A stretch of 64,000 bases of DNA. It comes from Hyphomicrobiaceae bacterium (GTDB taxonomy: Bacteria > Pseudomonadota > Alphaproteobacteria > Rhizobiales > Xanthobacteraceae). The notes beneath the pieces are model-generated. The model was not told the DNA's origin, did not search any database, and saw only the letters and a program-made list of their open reading frames with translations. Both the position numbers and the translations under genes were made by a program. The DNA is taken from NCBI GenBank assembly GCA_947472885.1, contig CANJBX010000008.1, positions 18,148 to 82,147 of the forward strand. Direction: 5' to 3'. Each line of letters begins with the position of its first letter. Within the stretch, counting starts at the first letter, position 1. This document shows positions 18,450 to 26,759 of the stretch, piece after piece.

Positions 18450-19976
18450 ATGAGTGGCTTTCTGACCAAGGACGAGATCAACGAACTCAATCCGTCGGAA
18501 CTGTTGCCGCACGCAACGCCGATCCCGACGCAGATTGTTTCCAGCGACGAATACACGCCGCCGCCGCAGAGCGCGCAGCAGAAACAGGTCGAGGCGCGGC
18601 TGCTCGACATGGCCGACACGCTCGGCAAGCATCAGGGCCTCGACCGCCGCAGGTTTTTCCAGACCGCCGCCGGCATGGCCGCGGGCTTTGTCGCGCTCAA
18701 CGAAACGTTTGGAAACATTTTCGAGGCAAGCCGCGCGGAAGCCGCGACCCCCGCGATGGCGCAGGAACGCGCCGCCAGCCTCAAAGACCAGTTCATCATG
18801 GACATGCACACGCATTTCCTGCGCGACGATACGCGGCTGGTGAACTTCGTGCGTTCACGCGAGGCGGTCGGCAAGGCCGGCTGGAATCCGTCGCTGGTCG
18901 ACAAGCCGCAGACGCTCGAGGACCTGAAGTTCAACAACTACTTCAAGGAAATCTATCTCGACAGCGATACCAAGATCGCGCTGATTTCATCGTCGCCGTC
19001 GGAAATTCCGCGCGACTGGTTCCTCACCAACGAAATGATGATCGAGGCGCGCGACAAGGTGAACAAGGAAGCGGGTGCGCGGCGCATGTTCGCGCATGCG
19101 ATCTTCACGCCCGGCTATGACGGCTGGCTCGAACACCTCGAAGGTTCGCTCGCCCGCAAGCCCGAGTCGATTAAGGGCTACACCGTCGGCGACAACACCA
19201 ACAAGGACGAGGCCAAGCATCCCTGGCGTATGGACGACGAGAAGCTGACCTACAAGGCCTACGAACTCGCGGTGAAGCACGGCATCAAGAACGTCTGCGT
19301 GCACAAGGGCCTGTTCCCGCGTGCGACGGCGGAGAAGTATCCGCATCTCCTCGACTACGCGGCGGTCGGCGACGTCGGCAAGGCGGCAAAGGACTGGCCG
19401 CAGCTCAACTTCGTCATCTATCACGGCGGTTATCGCCACGCCGCCGGCGGGCGTGCCGAGGATGGCTGGGAGGAATTCCAAAAGACCGGCCGCGTGTCGT
19501 GGGTGTCGGACCTCGCGGAGATCCCCGAGAAGTTCGGCGTCACCAATGTCTATGCCGACGTCGGGCAACTGTTCGCGCAAAGCGTTGCCGCGGCGCCGCA
19601 GGTATCGGCGGCGATGATGGGCATTCTCGGCAAGGGCCTCGGCTACGACCGCGTTGTCTGGGGTACGGACGCGGTGTGGACCGGCTCGCCGCAATGGCAG
19701 ATCGAGGCGTTGCGCCGCCTCGAAATCCCGGAAGACATGCAGAAGAAATATGGCTTCAAACCGCTCGGTGCGGCGGATGGCCCGCTCAAGAACATGATTT
19801 TCGGCGGCAACAACGCGAAGCTCTATAATTTCGACGTGAGCAAGCGCACCGACATCGGCCCGAACAAGGACCGCTTTGCGCTGATGAAGGACCAGTACGA
19901 GAAGAACGGTCCGGCGCGCAGTAATTTGCGCTACGGTTATGTGAGCGGTCCGGTGGACTGGAACGCGTTTGCGTAA
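18450..19976 (+). CDS. Amidohydrolase-fold protein with twin-arginine segment
   Basis: This is a metal-dependent hydrolase or decarboxylase of the amidohydrolase_2 (TIM barrel) type. The metal motif HTH is at residues 120-122 (MDMHTHF) and later barrel histidines lie in VHKGLF and IYHGGYRHA, with WGTDAVW as the C-terminal Asp. An RRRFF followed by a hydrophobic stretch at residues 66-85 resembles a Tat signal but lies about 60 residues in, which is unusual. GGGGAGG 5 bases before the ATG at 18450 supports this start, so the extension is probably real. The substrate is unknown. It is followed by a dispersed palindromic repeat. Confidence 0.8.
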   Translation: MSGFLTKDEINELNPSELLPHATPIPTQIVSSDEYTPPPQSAQQKQVEARLLDMADTLGKHQGLDRRRFFQTAAGMAAGFVALNETFGNIFEASRAEAATPAMAQERAASLKDQFIMDMHTHFLRDDTRLVNFVRSREAVGKAGWNPSLVDKPQTLEDLKFNNYFKEIYLDSDTKIALISSSPSEIPRDWFLTNEMMIEARDKVNKEAGARRMFAHAIFTPGYDGWLEHLEGSLARKPESIKGYTVGDNTNKDEAKHPWRMDDEKLTYKAYELAVKHGIKNVCVHKGLFPRATAEKYPHLLDYAAVGDVGKAAKDWPQLNFVIYHGGYRHAAGGRAEDGWEEFQKTGRVSWVSDLAEIPEKFGVTNVYADVGQLFAQSVAAAPQVSAAMMGILGKGLGYDRVVWGTDAVWTGSPQWQIEALRRLEIPEDMQKKYGFKPLGAADGPLKNMIFGGNNAKLYNFDVSKRTDIGPNKDRFALMKDQYEKNGPARSNLRYGYVSGPVDWNAFA

Positions 19977-19987
19977 TCTCGATCCGC

Positions 19988-20089
19988 CCTCATCCTGAGG
20001 AGCGCCGCAGGCGCGTCTCGAAGGATGGGGTGGGCACTGTGGCTGCCTCGATCCTTCGAGGCTCGCTACGCTCGCACCTCAGGATGAGG
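19988..20089. repeat. Dispersed palindromic repeat, copy 1
   Basis: The element opens with CCTCATCCTGAGG (19988-20000) and ends with CCTCAGGATGAGG (20077-20089). Inner arms read TCTCGAAGGAT and ATCCTTCGAG. A second copy is at 36397-36518. It resembles REP/BIME-like repeats common in Bradyrhizobiaceae intergenic DNA. Confidence 0.8.
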
Positions 20090-20099
20090 CAGAGTGAGT

Positions 20100-20120
20100 T
20101 GGCCGGGCTTGTCCCGGCCA
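20100..20120. repeat. Short hairpin repeat TGGCCGGG, copy 1
   Basis: TGGCCGGG, a CTTGT loop and CCCGGCCA form a perfect 8-bp hairpin. A sister copy with one changed pair (TGGCCGGA / TCCGGCCA, same loop) is at 40905-40925, both followed by CATC or ATCT. It is a dispersed intergenic element. Confidence 0.7.
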
Positions 20121-20183
20121 TCTGCGTCTTTATGTTTAGTGAGCCCGTGCTGCATCGGGCATGACCGCAAAGAGAGTTTTGCA

Positions 20184-20741
20184 ATGCCCGGCATCGACGA
20201 GACCCGCCAGTTCATCCCGCTCAGGATCGCGGTGCTGACCATATCCGACACGCGCGAACTGGCCGACGATAAATCGGGCTCCACGCTTGCGGAACGTATC
20301 GCGAAGGCCGGCCACGCCGTCGGCGCGCGCGCCATCGTCACGGACGATGTTTCAAAAATCCAGGCGCAGGTGAAAACATGGATTACCGATCCGGCGATTG
20401 ATGTGGTCATCACGACGGGCGGCACCGGCTTCACCGGCCGCGATGTCACGCCGGAGGCGCTTGAGCCGCTGTTCGAAAAGCGCATGGAAGGTTTTGCGAC
20501 GCTGTTCCTGATGGTCAGCCACGCCAAGATCGGAACGTCCGCCATCCAGACGCGCGCGACGGCGGGCGTTGCCGGCGCGACCTATATCTTCTGCGTGCCG
20601 GGTTCGCCCGGCGCCTGCAAGGATGCGTGGGACGACATTCTTGTCCACCAGCTCGACTATCGCTATCGCCCGTGCAACTTCGTCGAAATCATGCCGCGGC
20701 TGGACGAACACCTGAAACGCGGCAAGGCGAAAGCGGTATAG
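20184..20741 (+). CDS. moaB: Molybdenum cofactor biosynthesis protein B (MoaB-like)
   Basis: MoaB/MogA-fold proteins adenylylate molybdopterin or bind it during cofactor assembly. The 185-residue protein has the family pattern: RIAVLTISDTRELADDKSG at the start, TTGGTGFTGRDVTPEAL in the binding site, and VPGSPGACKDAW late. The ATG at 20184 follows a purine-rich AAAGAGAG. No other moa genes are nearby, so the cofactor link is by family only. The gene follows two intergenic repeats and is convergent with the MarR-GNAT gene across a small inverted repeat. Confidence 0.9.
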   Translation: MPGIDETRQFIPLRIAVLTISDTRELADDKSGSTLAERIAKAGHAVGARAIVTDDVSKIQAQVKTWITDPAIDVVITTGGTGFTGRDVTPEALEPLFEKRMEGFATLFLMVSHAKIGTSAIQTRATAGVAGATYIFCVPGSPGACKDAWDDILVHQLDYRYRPCNFVEIMPRLDEHLKRGKAKAV

Positions 20742-20748
20742 CGTTGCT

Positions 20749-20787
20749 GTCATTGCTTCGTCGCGCTGACGCGCTCCTCGCAATGAC
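20749..20787. repeat. Inverted repeat GTCATTGC between convergent genes
   Basis: GTCATTGC (20749-20756) and GCAATGAC (20780-20787) flank a GC-rich centre, between the convergent moaB and MarR-GNAT genes. It could act as a two-way terminator. The sequence also resembles a dispersed Rhizobiales repeat. Confidence 0.5.
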
Positions 20788-20792
20788 GTGGC

Positions 20793-21764
20793 CTACAACT
20801 TCAGATCCCATGTTTCGGCGACCAGGGTCTTGCCGAAATCGTCGTGGGTCCATTCTTTCGTCAGTTTGAAGCCGGTGTTGACGTAAACCTTGCGCGCCGC
20901 TTCCAGCACGCGATGCGTCCATAGCGTGATGCACTTGTACCCGGCTTGCCGCGAAAACCGGATGCACTCCTCGACCAGCCGCGCACCGATGCCCAGTCCG
21001 CGCGCCGATGGATCGACCAGCAGCAGGCGAAGCCGCGCGGTCTCGTCATTCTCTTTCACGATGAAGACGCAGCCGACGTTCTCGCCGTTGCGCTCCGCGA
21101 TCCAGCAGCATTCGCGCCTGGCATCGAAGTTGCGCACGAAGGCGGCGGCGATCTCGGCGGTGAGGGCTTCGATACTGTGGTCCCAGCCGAACTCGCGGCC
21201 GTAGAGCGTACCGTGACGCGCAACGACCCAGCCCATGTCGCCGGGCTGCAATGGCCGCAGGATATACGGCACGCGCGGTGCTTCGGCATTTTCATCGAGC
21301 AGCGTCTCGATGGTCTGCATCGCGCTGGTGATCCGGTGTTGCGTGCCGTCAGGCAAGGCCTCCAGCATCGCCGTGACTTCCGCCATCGTGTGCGCCTCGA
21401 TGGGCGCGAAAGCCTTGCGGCCGCGCGGCGTCATCGAAAGGAGCGACTGGCGGCCGTCGCTGCCGGAGGTCTCGCGCACGATGTAGCCGCGCACTTCGAA
21501 CGCCTTGAGGATGCGGCTGAGATAACCGGCGTCGAGGCCGAGTTCGCGCGCCACATCGGTCGCGGTCGGCTTGTCGCGCTGGCCGATTTCGTACAGCACG
21601 CGCGCTTCCGCGAGCGAGAACGGCCCGCCGCTGTAGCCCTCCTGCAGGACGCCGATGCGTTTGGTGTAAAAGCGGTTGAAGCGCCGCACGGCGGCGACGC
21701 GTTCCGGGGTCTTGCCAGCGGGTGTGGAGTCGCGCGCAGGCGGGGAGGGGCGAGGCGAGGGCAT
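20793..21764 (-). CDS. MarR-GNAT fusion regulator/acetyltransferase
   Basis: Two domains are visible. Residues about 25-150 are a MarR winged helix (LAEARVLYEI, ATDVARELGLDAGYLSRILKAF and GYIVRETSGSDGR as wing). Residues about 165-320 are a GNAT N-acetyltransferase with the acetyl-CoA loop ARGLGIGARLVEECI. A short Pro-rich N-terminus precedes them. Such fusions regulate their own gene and acetylate small molecules or antibiotics; the substrate here is unknown. A 13-bp palindrome TTGACTTAGTCAA lies 22 bases upstream of its start and is a natural MarR operator. Confidence 0.88.
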   Translation of the reverse strand: MPSPRPSPPARDSTPAGKTPERVAAVRRFNRFYTKRIGVLQEGYSGGPFSLAEARVLYEIGQRDKPTATDVARELGLDAGYLSRILKAFEVRGYIVRETSGSDGRQSLLSMTPRGRKAFAPIEAHTMAEVTAMLEALPDGTQHRITSAMQTIETLLDENAEAPRVPYILRPLQPGDMGWVVARHGTLYGREFGWDHSIEALTAEIAAAFVRNFDARRECCWIAERNGENVGCVFIVKENDETARLRLLLVDPSARGLGIGARLVEECIRFSRQAGYKCITLWTHRVLEAARKVYVNTGFKLTKEWTHDDFGKTLVAETWDLKL

Positions 21765-21785
21765 TGCCTAAAGTCAACCAGATAT

Positions 21786-21798
21786 TTGACTTAGTCAA
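21786..21798. promoter_or_regulatory. Palindromic operator candidate for the MarR-GNAT gene
   Basis: TTGACT (21786-21791) and AGTCAA (21793-21798) surround one central T. A half-site AGTCAA recurs at 21772-21777, next to the start codon at 21764. MarR proteins usually bind such AT-rich palindromes at their own promoter. The role is inferred. Confidence 0.5.
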
Positions 21799-21805
21799 GT
21801 ATATG

Positions 21806-22405
21806 TCAGATGTCGTCCTCGCGCCCGACCATGTGGGCCTCCGTCCGCAGCATCGTGATCTGGCGGCGGCCGATGCGTTCGAGCAGGTCGCCCTCCGGGT
21901 CGGCCTTGCCGTCGCGATGGCCGCCGAGGCTGTCGTAGAACTTGCGGGAGATGATCAATCCTTGTTCCGTACGTGGCCGGCCTCCCAGCGCCGCGCGCAG
22001 CAGCGTAATCGCCTCTGCTAAGACAGTTCGCGAGCCGCCAGCGTCCGGCGAAGGCCGGAAGATCGCTGCCCGTTTGCCCGTTGCCTGCTGATATTCGGCC
22101 TGCTGCTGGAAGCGCACACACTCCTCGACCCAGGTCGGATTGATGACGACGCCGGGCCGCAGGAACATCAGCCACGGCGCGCGCGCCCGCGCTGCAGCCA
22201 TCCGAAGCCGTTGTGCCAGCGGGGCTTTTTCAATGAAAAACTCGCAGCCGGCGATGTCCGCGACTTCCGGCGTATCGTCGGTCGAGCCGCCATCGACGAC
22301 GATCACATCGCGCACCGCGCCTGCCGCCGCGCCCGACACCAGCGATGCCAGCGTCGGCACCAGCGGGCGCTCGCTATTATGTGTCGCAATCACGACGCTC
22401 AGCAT
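21806..22405 (-). CDS. Family 2 glycosyltransferase
   Basis: This is a GT-A fold sugar transferase. LSVVIATHNSERPLVPTL is the nucleotide-sugar binding start, VIVVDGGSTDDTPEV is the family 2 signature, and a WLMFLRPG strand stands where the DxD motif normally lies, so the metal motif is unclear. The ATG at 22405 gives a 199-residue protein starting with the canonical strand. A GTG/ATG-type start at 22447 would add 14 atypical residues. It is short for the family. It reads away from the radical SAM gene. Donor and acceptor are unknown. Confidence 0.75.
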   Translation of the reverse strand: MLSVVIATHNSERPLVPTLASLVSGAAAGAVRDVIVVDGGSTDDTPEVADIAGCEFFIEKAPLAQRLRMAAARARAPWLMFLRPGVVINPTWVEECVRFQQQAEYQQATGKRAAIFRPSPDAGGSRTVLAEAITLLRAALGGRPRTEQGLIISRKFYDSLGGHRDGKADPEGDLLERIGRRQITMLRTEAHMVGREDDI

Positions 22406-22545
22406 CGAAAGCCCATCCCGGTAGATGAAAACCCAAACCCGCACCACGGGTGGAACCGCAGCGCAGATTTTTCGTTAGAAAAATAGACACTAGATCAGAG
22501 GGATAGCCGCCTGCAACGTGAAGCATGAGGCATCGTCGTCATTTT

Positions 22546-22560
22546 GTTCTTGTTTTGTTC
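22546..22560 (+). promoter_or_regulatory. LexA (SOS) box, GTTC-N7-GTTC
   Basis: GTTC at 22546-22549 and GTTC at 22557-22560 are separated by exactly 7 bases. This is the direct-repeat LexA site established for alphaproteobacteria. It lies 24 bases before the start of the radical SAM gene at 22585. A single exact match could be chance, but AT-rich promoter context and position support it. Confidence 0.65.
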
Positions 22561-22584
22561 ATAAGGTGGTATTAGATATTTCCC

Positions 22585-23742
22585 ATGCGCCCCTCGTCAG
22601 CAGTTCGCAAACCACTTCCCGATCCGGCCTTCCACCCCGCCGGTGAAACCGCCGATGTTCATGTCGGCAGTGAGCGCCGCCGTGGCCGCGGCGCCCAATC
22701 CAATGCCTCCGGCCGTTATGAACCGACGGCGCGGATCGCCGTCGATGACGGGTGGCAAAGCCTCGAGGAGCTGGCACCGTTCAAGACCACGGTCGCCATC
22801 GACAACGCGCGCAAGATCATCACGACGAACGACTCCCCGGACATTTCCTTTGACCGTTCGATCAATCCCTACCGGGGCTGCGAACACGGCTGCGTCTATT
22901 GCTTCGCGCGGCCTACCCACGCCTATCTCGGCCTGTCGCCGGGGCTGGATTTCGAGTCCAGGCTCTATATGAAGCCGGATGCGCCCGAACTCCTTGAGCG
23001 CGAACTGTCGGCTGCAAAATATTCGCCGCGGACCATCGCCATCGGCACCAACACCGATCCCTATCAGCCGATTGAAAAGAAATACGAGATCATGCGGCGC
23101 ATCCTGCAGGTGCTGGACCGCGCCAACCACCCTGTCGGCATCGTGACGAAGTCGGCGCTGGTGCTGCGCGACATCGACATTCTCTCCAGCATGGCGAAGC
23201 GCAATCTGGTGAAGGTTGCGGTGTCGGTGACGACGCTCGATCCGGGCCTTGCCCGCGTGATGGAGCCGCGCGCCGCAACGCCGCAGCGCCGCCTCAACAC
23301 GCTGCGTGAGTTATCCGCCGCCGGCATTCCGACCACGGTGATGGTCGCGCCGGTCATTCCGGCCATCAATGACGACGAGATCGAGCGCATCCTCGATGCC
23401 GCGAAGGCTGCGGGCTGCACCAGCGCCGGCTACGTGCTGCTGCGGCTGCCGCTGGAGGTGCGCGACATCTTCAAGGAATGGTTGATGGCGAATTTCCCGG
23501 ACCGCTATCGCCATGTGCTGTCACTCATCCGCCAGACCCGCGGCGGCAAGGACTATGACGCGCAGTGGGGCACCCGCATGAAGGGCGGCGGCCCGGTTGC
23601 GTGGCTGATCGGCCGGCGCGTCGAACAGGCGTGCGAGCGGCTCGGCCTCAATACTGTGAAGAAGCGGCTGACAACGGAACTGTTCACGCCGCCGCTCCAG
23701 CAGGAGAAGGCTGCGCAACTCAGCCTGTTTGAGATCGCGTAA
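22585..23742 (+). CDS. PA0069-family radical SAM protein
   Basis: This is a radical SAM enzyme of the SplB-like/PA0069 family of unknown substrate. The cluster motif CEHGCVYC gives Cys99, Cys103 and Cys106 (C-x3-C-x2-C). YRGCEHG, TNTDPYQPIEKKYEIMR and RLPLEVRDIFKEWL are family segments. The 385-residue length is typical. A LexA-type box just upstream suggests DNA-damage induction. SplB is a spore photoproduct lyase, so a DNA-lesion role for this relative is conceivable, but this is inference. Confidence 0.88.
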   Translation: MRPSSAVRKPLPDPAFHPAGETADVHVGSERRRGRGAQSNASGRYEPTARIAVDDGWQSLEELAPFKTTVAIDNARKIITTNDSPDISFDRSINPYRGCEHGCVYCFARPTHAYLGLSPGLDFESRLYMKPDAPELLERELSAAKYSPRTIAIGTNTDPYQPIEKKYEIMRRILQVLDRANHPVGIVTKSALVLRDIDILSSMAKRNLVKVAVSVTTLDPGLARVMEPRAATPQRRLNTLRELSAAGIPTTVMVAPVIPAINDDEIERILDAAKAAGCTSAGYVLLRLPLEVRDIFKEWLMANFPDRYRHVLSLIRQTRGGKDYDAQWGTRMKGGGPVAWLIGRRVEQACERLGLNTVKKRLTTELFTPPLQQEKAAQLSLFEIA

Positions 23743-23777
23743 CATACAAAAGAGAACAATCCGGGGGCGTAACTTCG

Positions 23778-24218
23778 ATGAATATTTCTCCGCGTCTGAC
23801 GGTCGTCACGCTTGGCGTCAGCGACATGGCCCGCAGCATCGCGTTTTATGAACGGCTGGGGCTCAGGCGCAAAATGAAGGCAACCGGCGAAGCCGTCGCG
23901 TTCTTCGAGGCCGGGGCGATGACGCTCGCGTTGTTTCCGTGGGATCAGCTTGCGGCGGATGCGCAGCTCAAGGACTTGCCGCGCCCGATGGCGTTTCGCG
24001 GCAGTACGCTCGCCTGGAATTGCGTATCGCCCGAGGAAGTGAAGGCCAGCCTGGCGCATGCGCTGGCGGCCGGCGCCAGGGAACTGAAATCGCCGCAGGT
24101 TACGGACTACGGCGGCTTCTGCTGCTATTTCGCCGATCCCGATGGTCATGTCTGGGAGATCGTCACTGCGCCGGGTATCGAGGTGCTGGCGGACGGGCGG
24201 GTGGGATTGCCGGAGTAG
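23778..24218 (+). CDS. VOC (glyoxalase/dioxygenase) family protein
   Basis: The 146-residue protein shows two VOC half-repeats: LTVVTLGVSDMARSIAFYERLG at the start and FCCYFADPDGHVWEIV at the end. The C-terminal E of WEIV and an early metal-ligand position fit a vicinal oxygen chelate fold. The substrate (glyoxalase, bleomycin-type binding or other) cannot be told. It lies 35 bases after the radical SAM gene on the same strand and might share its transcript. Confidence 0.82.
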   Translation: MNISPRLTVVTLGVSDMARSIAFYERLGLRRKMKATGEAVAFFEAGAMTLALFPWDQLAADAQLKDLPRPMAFRGSTLAWNCVSPEEVKASLAHALAAGARELKSPQVTDYGGFCCYFADPDGHVWEIVTAPGIEVLADGRVGLPE

Positions 24219-24316
24219 CAAAACCTTATCCCGGCAATTCACAGCCAGTATTTTGAAAGTGTGCGCCGACCCGATGTATGTTGATCGCCTTGCATGCCCA
24301 TGTGCACCATGGCCGC

Positions 24317-25009
24317 ATGAGTCGCCAACAGACTAAAATCATTCCCCGCGTGCAGAAGCTGCTGCTGCCAGAGGCGGAATTGCGCCCGACGTTCCATCGT
24401 GAACGGCATGCGATGAAGCGCGGCGTCTGGCCGGTCGCAGGCTGCGACGAGGCGGGCAGGGGACCGCTCGCGGGCCCGGTGGTGGCTGCCGCCGTCATTC
24501 TCGACCCGAAGAAAATTCCGCGCGGGCTCGACGACTCCAAGAAACTGACCCGTGCGCAGCGCGAGGCGCTGTACCTCAAGATCACCGCAACCGTAGAATT
24601 CTCGGTTGCGGTGGGCTCGCCGGCGCGCATCGACCGCGACAATATTTTGCGCGCATCGTTGTGGGCGCTGGCGCGCGCGGTACACGGACTGCATTCGCGG
24701 CCGCAGCTCGTTTATGTCGATGGCCGCGACTGCATCGATTGCGGCTGCGATTGCGAGGCGGTGATTTCCGGCGACGCCCAGATGCTGTCGATTGCGGCGG
24801 CCTCGATCATCGCCAAGGTGGTGCGTGACCGGCTGATGGTCCGGCTCGGCGAAATGCATCCGGGCTACGGCTTCGAGCGCCACATGGGCTATGGCGTGCC
24901 GGAACATTCCCGCGCGCTCGCCGCGCTTGGCCCGACGATCCATCACCGCCGCTCGTTCGCGCCGGTGGCGGCGGCACATGCCCGCTGGAACGAGGCGCAA
25001 ACCGCATAA
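24317..25009 (+). CDS. rnhB: Ribonuclease HII
   Basis: RNase HII cuts the RNA strand of RNA-DNA hybrids, including single misincorporated ribonucleotides. The active site carboxylates are Asp44-Glu45 in [13 protein letters not shown], Asp in VYVDGRD, and Asp in AKVVRDRLM. The ATG at 24317 gives 230 residues; an ATG at 24278 would add 13. A 40-residue N-terminal extension precedes the core, as in other alphaproteobacteria. No partner genes are adjacent. Confidence 0.95.
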   Translation: MSRQQTKIIPRVQKLLLPEAELRPTFHRERHAMKRGVWPVAGCDEAGRGPLAGPVVAAAVILDPKKIPRGLDDSKKLTRAQREALYLKITATVEFSVAVGSPARIDRDNILRASLWALARAVHGLHSRPQLVYVDGRDCIDCGCDCEAVISGDAQMLSIAAASIIAKVVRDRLMVRLGEMHPGYGFERHMGYGVPEHSRALAALGPTIHHRRSFAPVAAAHARWNEAQTA

Positions 25010-25121
25010 ATCCCCGAAACCGCAGCTGTGCGCGACCCGCAATAAGGTCATTGCATCGGCCTCTGCCGCGCGCTTATGTCGGGGCTGGCCACTCGTTAAA
25101 ACCTCCCGTTGCCCGGAACCC

Positions 25122-26726
25122 ATGCTTCACGTCTCGATCATCGTCGAGTTGTTGCGCTCGCAGCCGCGGCTGGTGTTCTGGCTGATGACGCTGGCGCAGG
25201 CCGCGTTGTGGTGGCTCGCGCCGGCATTGTTTTATTCCGCGCCGCCCGGCGACCTGCCGATACTGCTGGCCGTCGGTCATGAATTCCAGCTCGGTACGCT
25301 GACCGGCCCGCCGCTCGCCTCGTGGTTTGCCGAAATCGCGTTCTGGCTCGGCGGCATGCCGGGTGTTTATCTGCTGTCGCAAATCTGCGTGGTCGTCACC
25401 TATTGGGCGGTGTTCACGCTCGGCTGCGCCATCGTCGGCGTGCTGCACGCGACGCTCGCGGGCATGCTGATGGTCGGCATCGCCGTGCTGTCGATCCCGA
25501 CGCCGGAATTCGGTTCGTCGGTGCTGGCGATGGCGATGGTCGCGCTGCTGATCCTGCATTTCTGGCGCGCCATCGGCGAGGGCAAGCGGACCTACTGGCT
25601 CGCGGTCGGCGTCGAGACCGGCCTGCTGCTGATGACGAGCTACGCCGGCATGATTCCCTGCGTCATGCTGGTGCTGTTCACGGCTGGCACCGCGCGCGGC
25701 CGCGCCGCGCTCTCCACCATCGAGCCATGGATCGCCGGCGTCGTCGCTGTCATCCTGATGTTTCCGCACCTGATCTGGCTCGACTCCACCACCGAGCAAT
25801 GGTCTCCCGGCCTGCAGCGCATGTTCACGCTCGATGCGCTCAACACCAACATCGGCGATTTCTTCCGCATGTGGGTGCGGATCGTCGCGCTGCACGCGGG
25901 CTTCGTCGGCCTGATCCTGTTTTCGTCGGCGTGGCGGCTGAAGGCGCGCGCCGAGCGCGTGCCGGTGTTCCTGCGTTCGCCGGTCGATCCGTTCGCGCGG
26001 CTGTTCATTTATTATCATGCGCTGGCGCCGGTGTTGATCGCGTCGGTGATCTCGGTGATTTTCGGCGAACGCGGATTGTTCGGGGGCACCGCGCCGCTCG
26101 TCATCCTGTCGGGCCTCGCCGCCGTCGTGTGGGCGGGCGACATCATCAGCCTCAATCGCCAGCGGCTGGTCGGCATCATGTGGCTGTCGTGGCTCGTAGT
26201 CCCGCCGGTGGTTGCGCTGCTCGCGCTCGTGAAGGTGCCATGGATCACGGGTGCGGATTTCGCGGTGTCGCAGCCGGCGAGTGCGCTCGGCCGGTTTTTC
26301 TCCGACAGCTTCACGCGCCGCACTGGCAAGCCGCTTGAGATCGTCGCGGGCGATCCGCACCTCGCGTCATTGGTCGCGCTCTATGCGGAGCCGCGCGCGC
26401 GGCTTTATGTCGATAACGCGCCGGAACAGTCGTCGTGGATGACGAAGGACGAGATCGCGCGCAAGGGTGCGGTCGTCGTGTGGGTTGCGAACGACACGGC
26501 GGGCACGCCGCCAAACGATATCAAGGCGCGCTTCCCGACATTGGTGCCTGAAGTGCCGCGCGCGTTCACCCGAGCGGTGCAGGGCCGCACACCGCTGCTG
26601 CGCGTCGGCTGGGGCATGCTGCGTCCGGGCGATGCCTTGTCGCCGCCACAGCCTGCCGCTCCCGCTCCCGCACCAGCAGCTGCGCCTGCAATGTCAGCAC
26701 CCGCACGTCCCGCACCTGCGCGTTAG
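25122..26726 (+). CDS. GT39-like polytopic membrane glycosyltransferase
   Basis: The 534-residue protein has about ten membrane helices from VELLRSQPRLVFWLMTLAQ onward, an ArnT/PMT-like topology that uses lipid-linked sugar donors. The first periplasmic loop carries APPGDLPILLAVGHEFQLG, where classic family members have a DE catalytic pair, so activity could differ. The C-terminal part is soluble (about residues 400-500), ending in a Pro/Ala-rich tail. The ATG at 25122 is the start consistent with the first helix. The substrate is unknown. It is 112 bases after rnhB. Confidence 0.72.
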   Translation: MLHVSIIVELLRSQPRLVFWLMTLAQAALWWLAPALFYSAPPGDLPILLAVGHEFQLGTLTGPPLASWFAEIAFWLGGMPGVYLLSQICVVVTYWAVFTLGCAIVGVLHATLAGMLMVGIAVLSIPTPEFGSSVLAMAMVALLILHFWRAIGEGKRTYWLAVGVETGLLLMTSYAGMIPCVMLVLFTAGTARGRAALSTIEPWIAGVVAVILMFPHLIWLDSTTEQWSPGLQRMFTLDALNTNIGDFFRMWVRIVALHAGFVGLILFSSAWRLKARAERVPVFLRSPVDPFARLFIYYHALAPVLIASVISVIFGERGLFGGTAPLVILSGLAAVVWAGDIISLNRQRLVGIMWLSWLVVPPVVALLALVKVPWITGADFAVSQPASALGRFFSDSFTRRTGKPLEIVAGDPHLASLVALYAEPRARLYVDNAPEQSSWMTKDEIARKGAVVVWVANDTAGTPPNDIKARFPTLVPEVPRAFTRAVQGRTPLLRVGWGMLRPGDALSPPQPAAPAPAPAAAPAMSAPARPAPAR

Positions 26727-26759
26727 TGCGCACAGTCATTTCAGTGTCGGATGTTTCGG

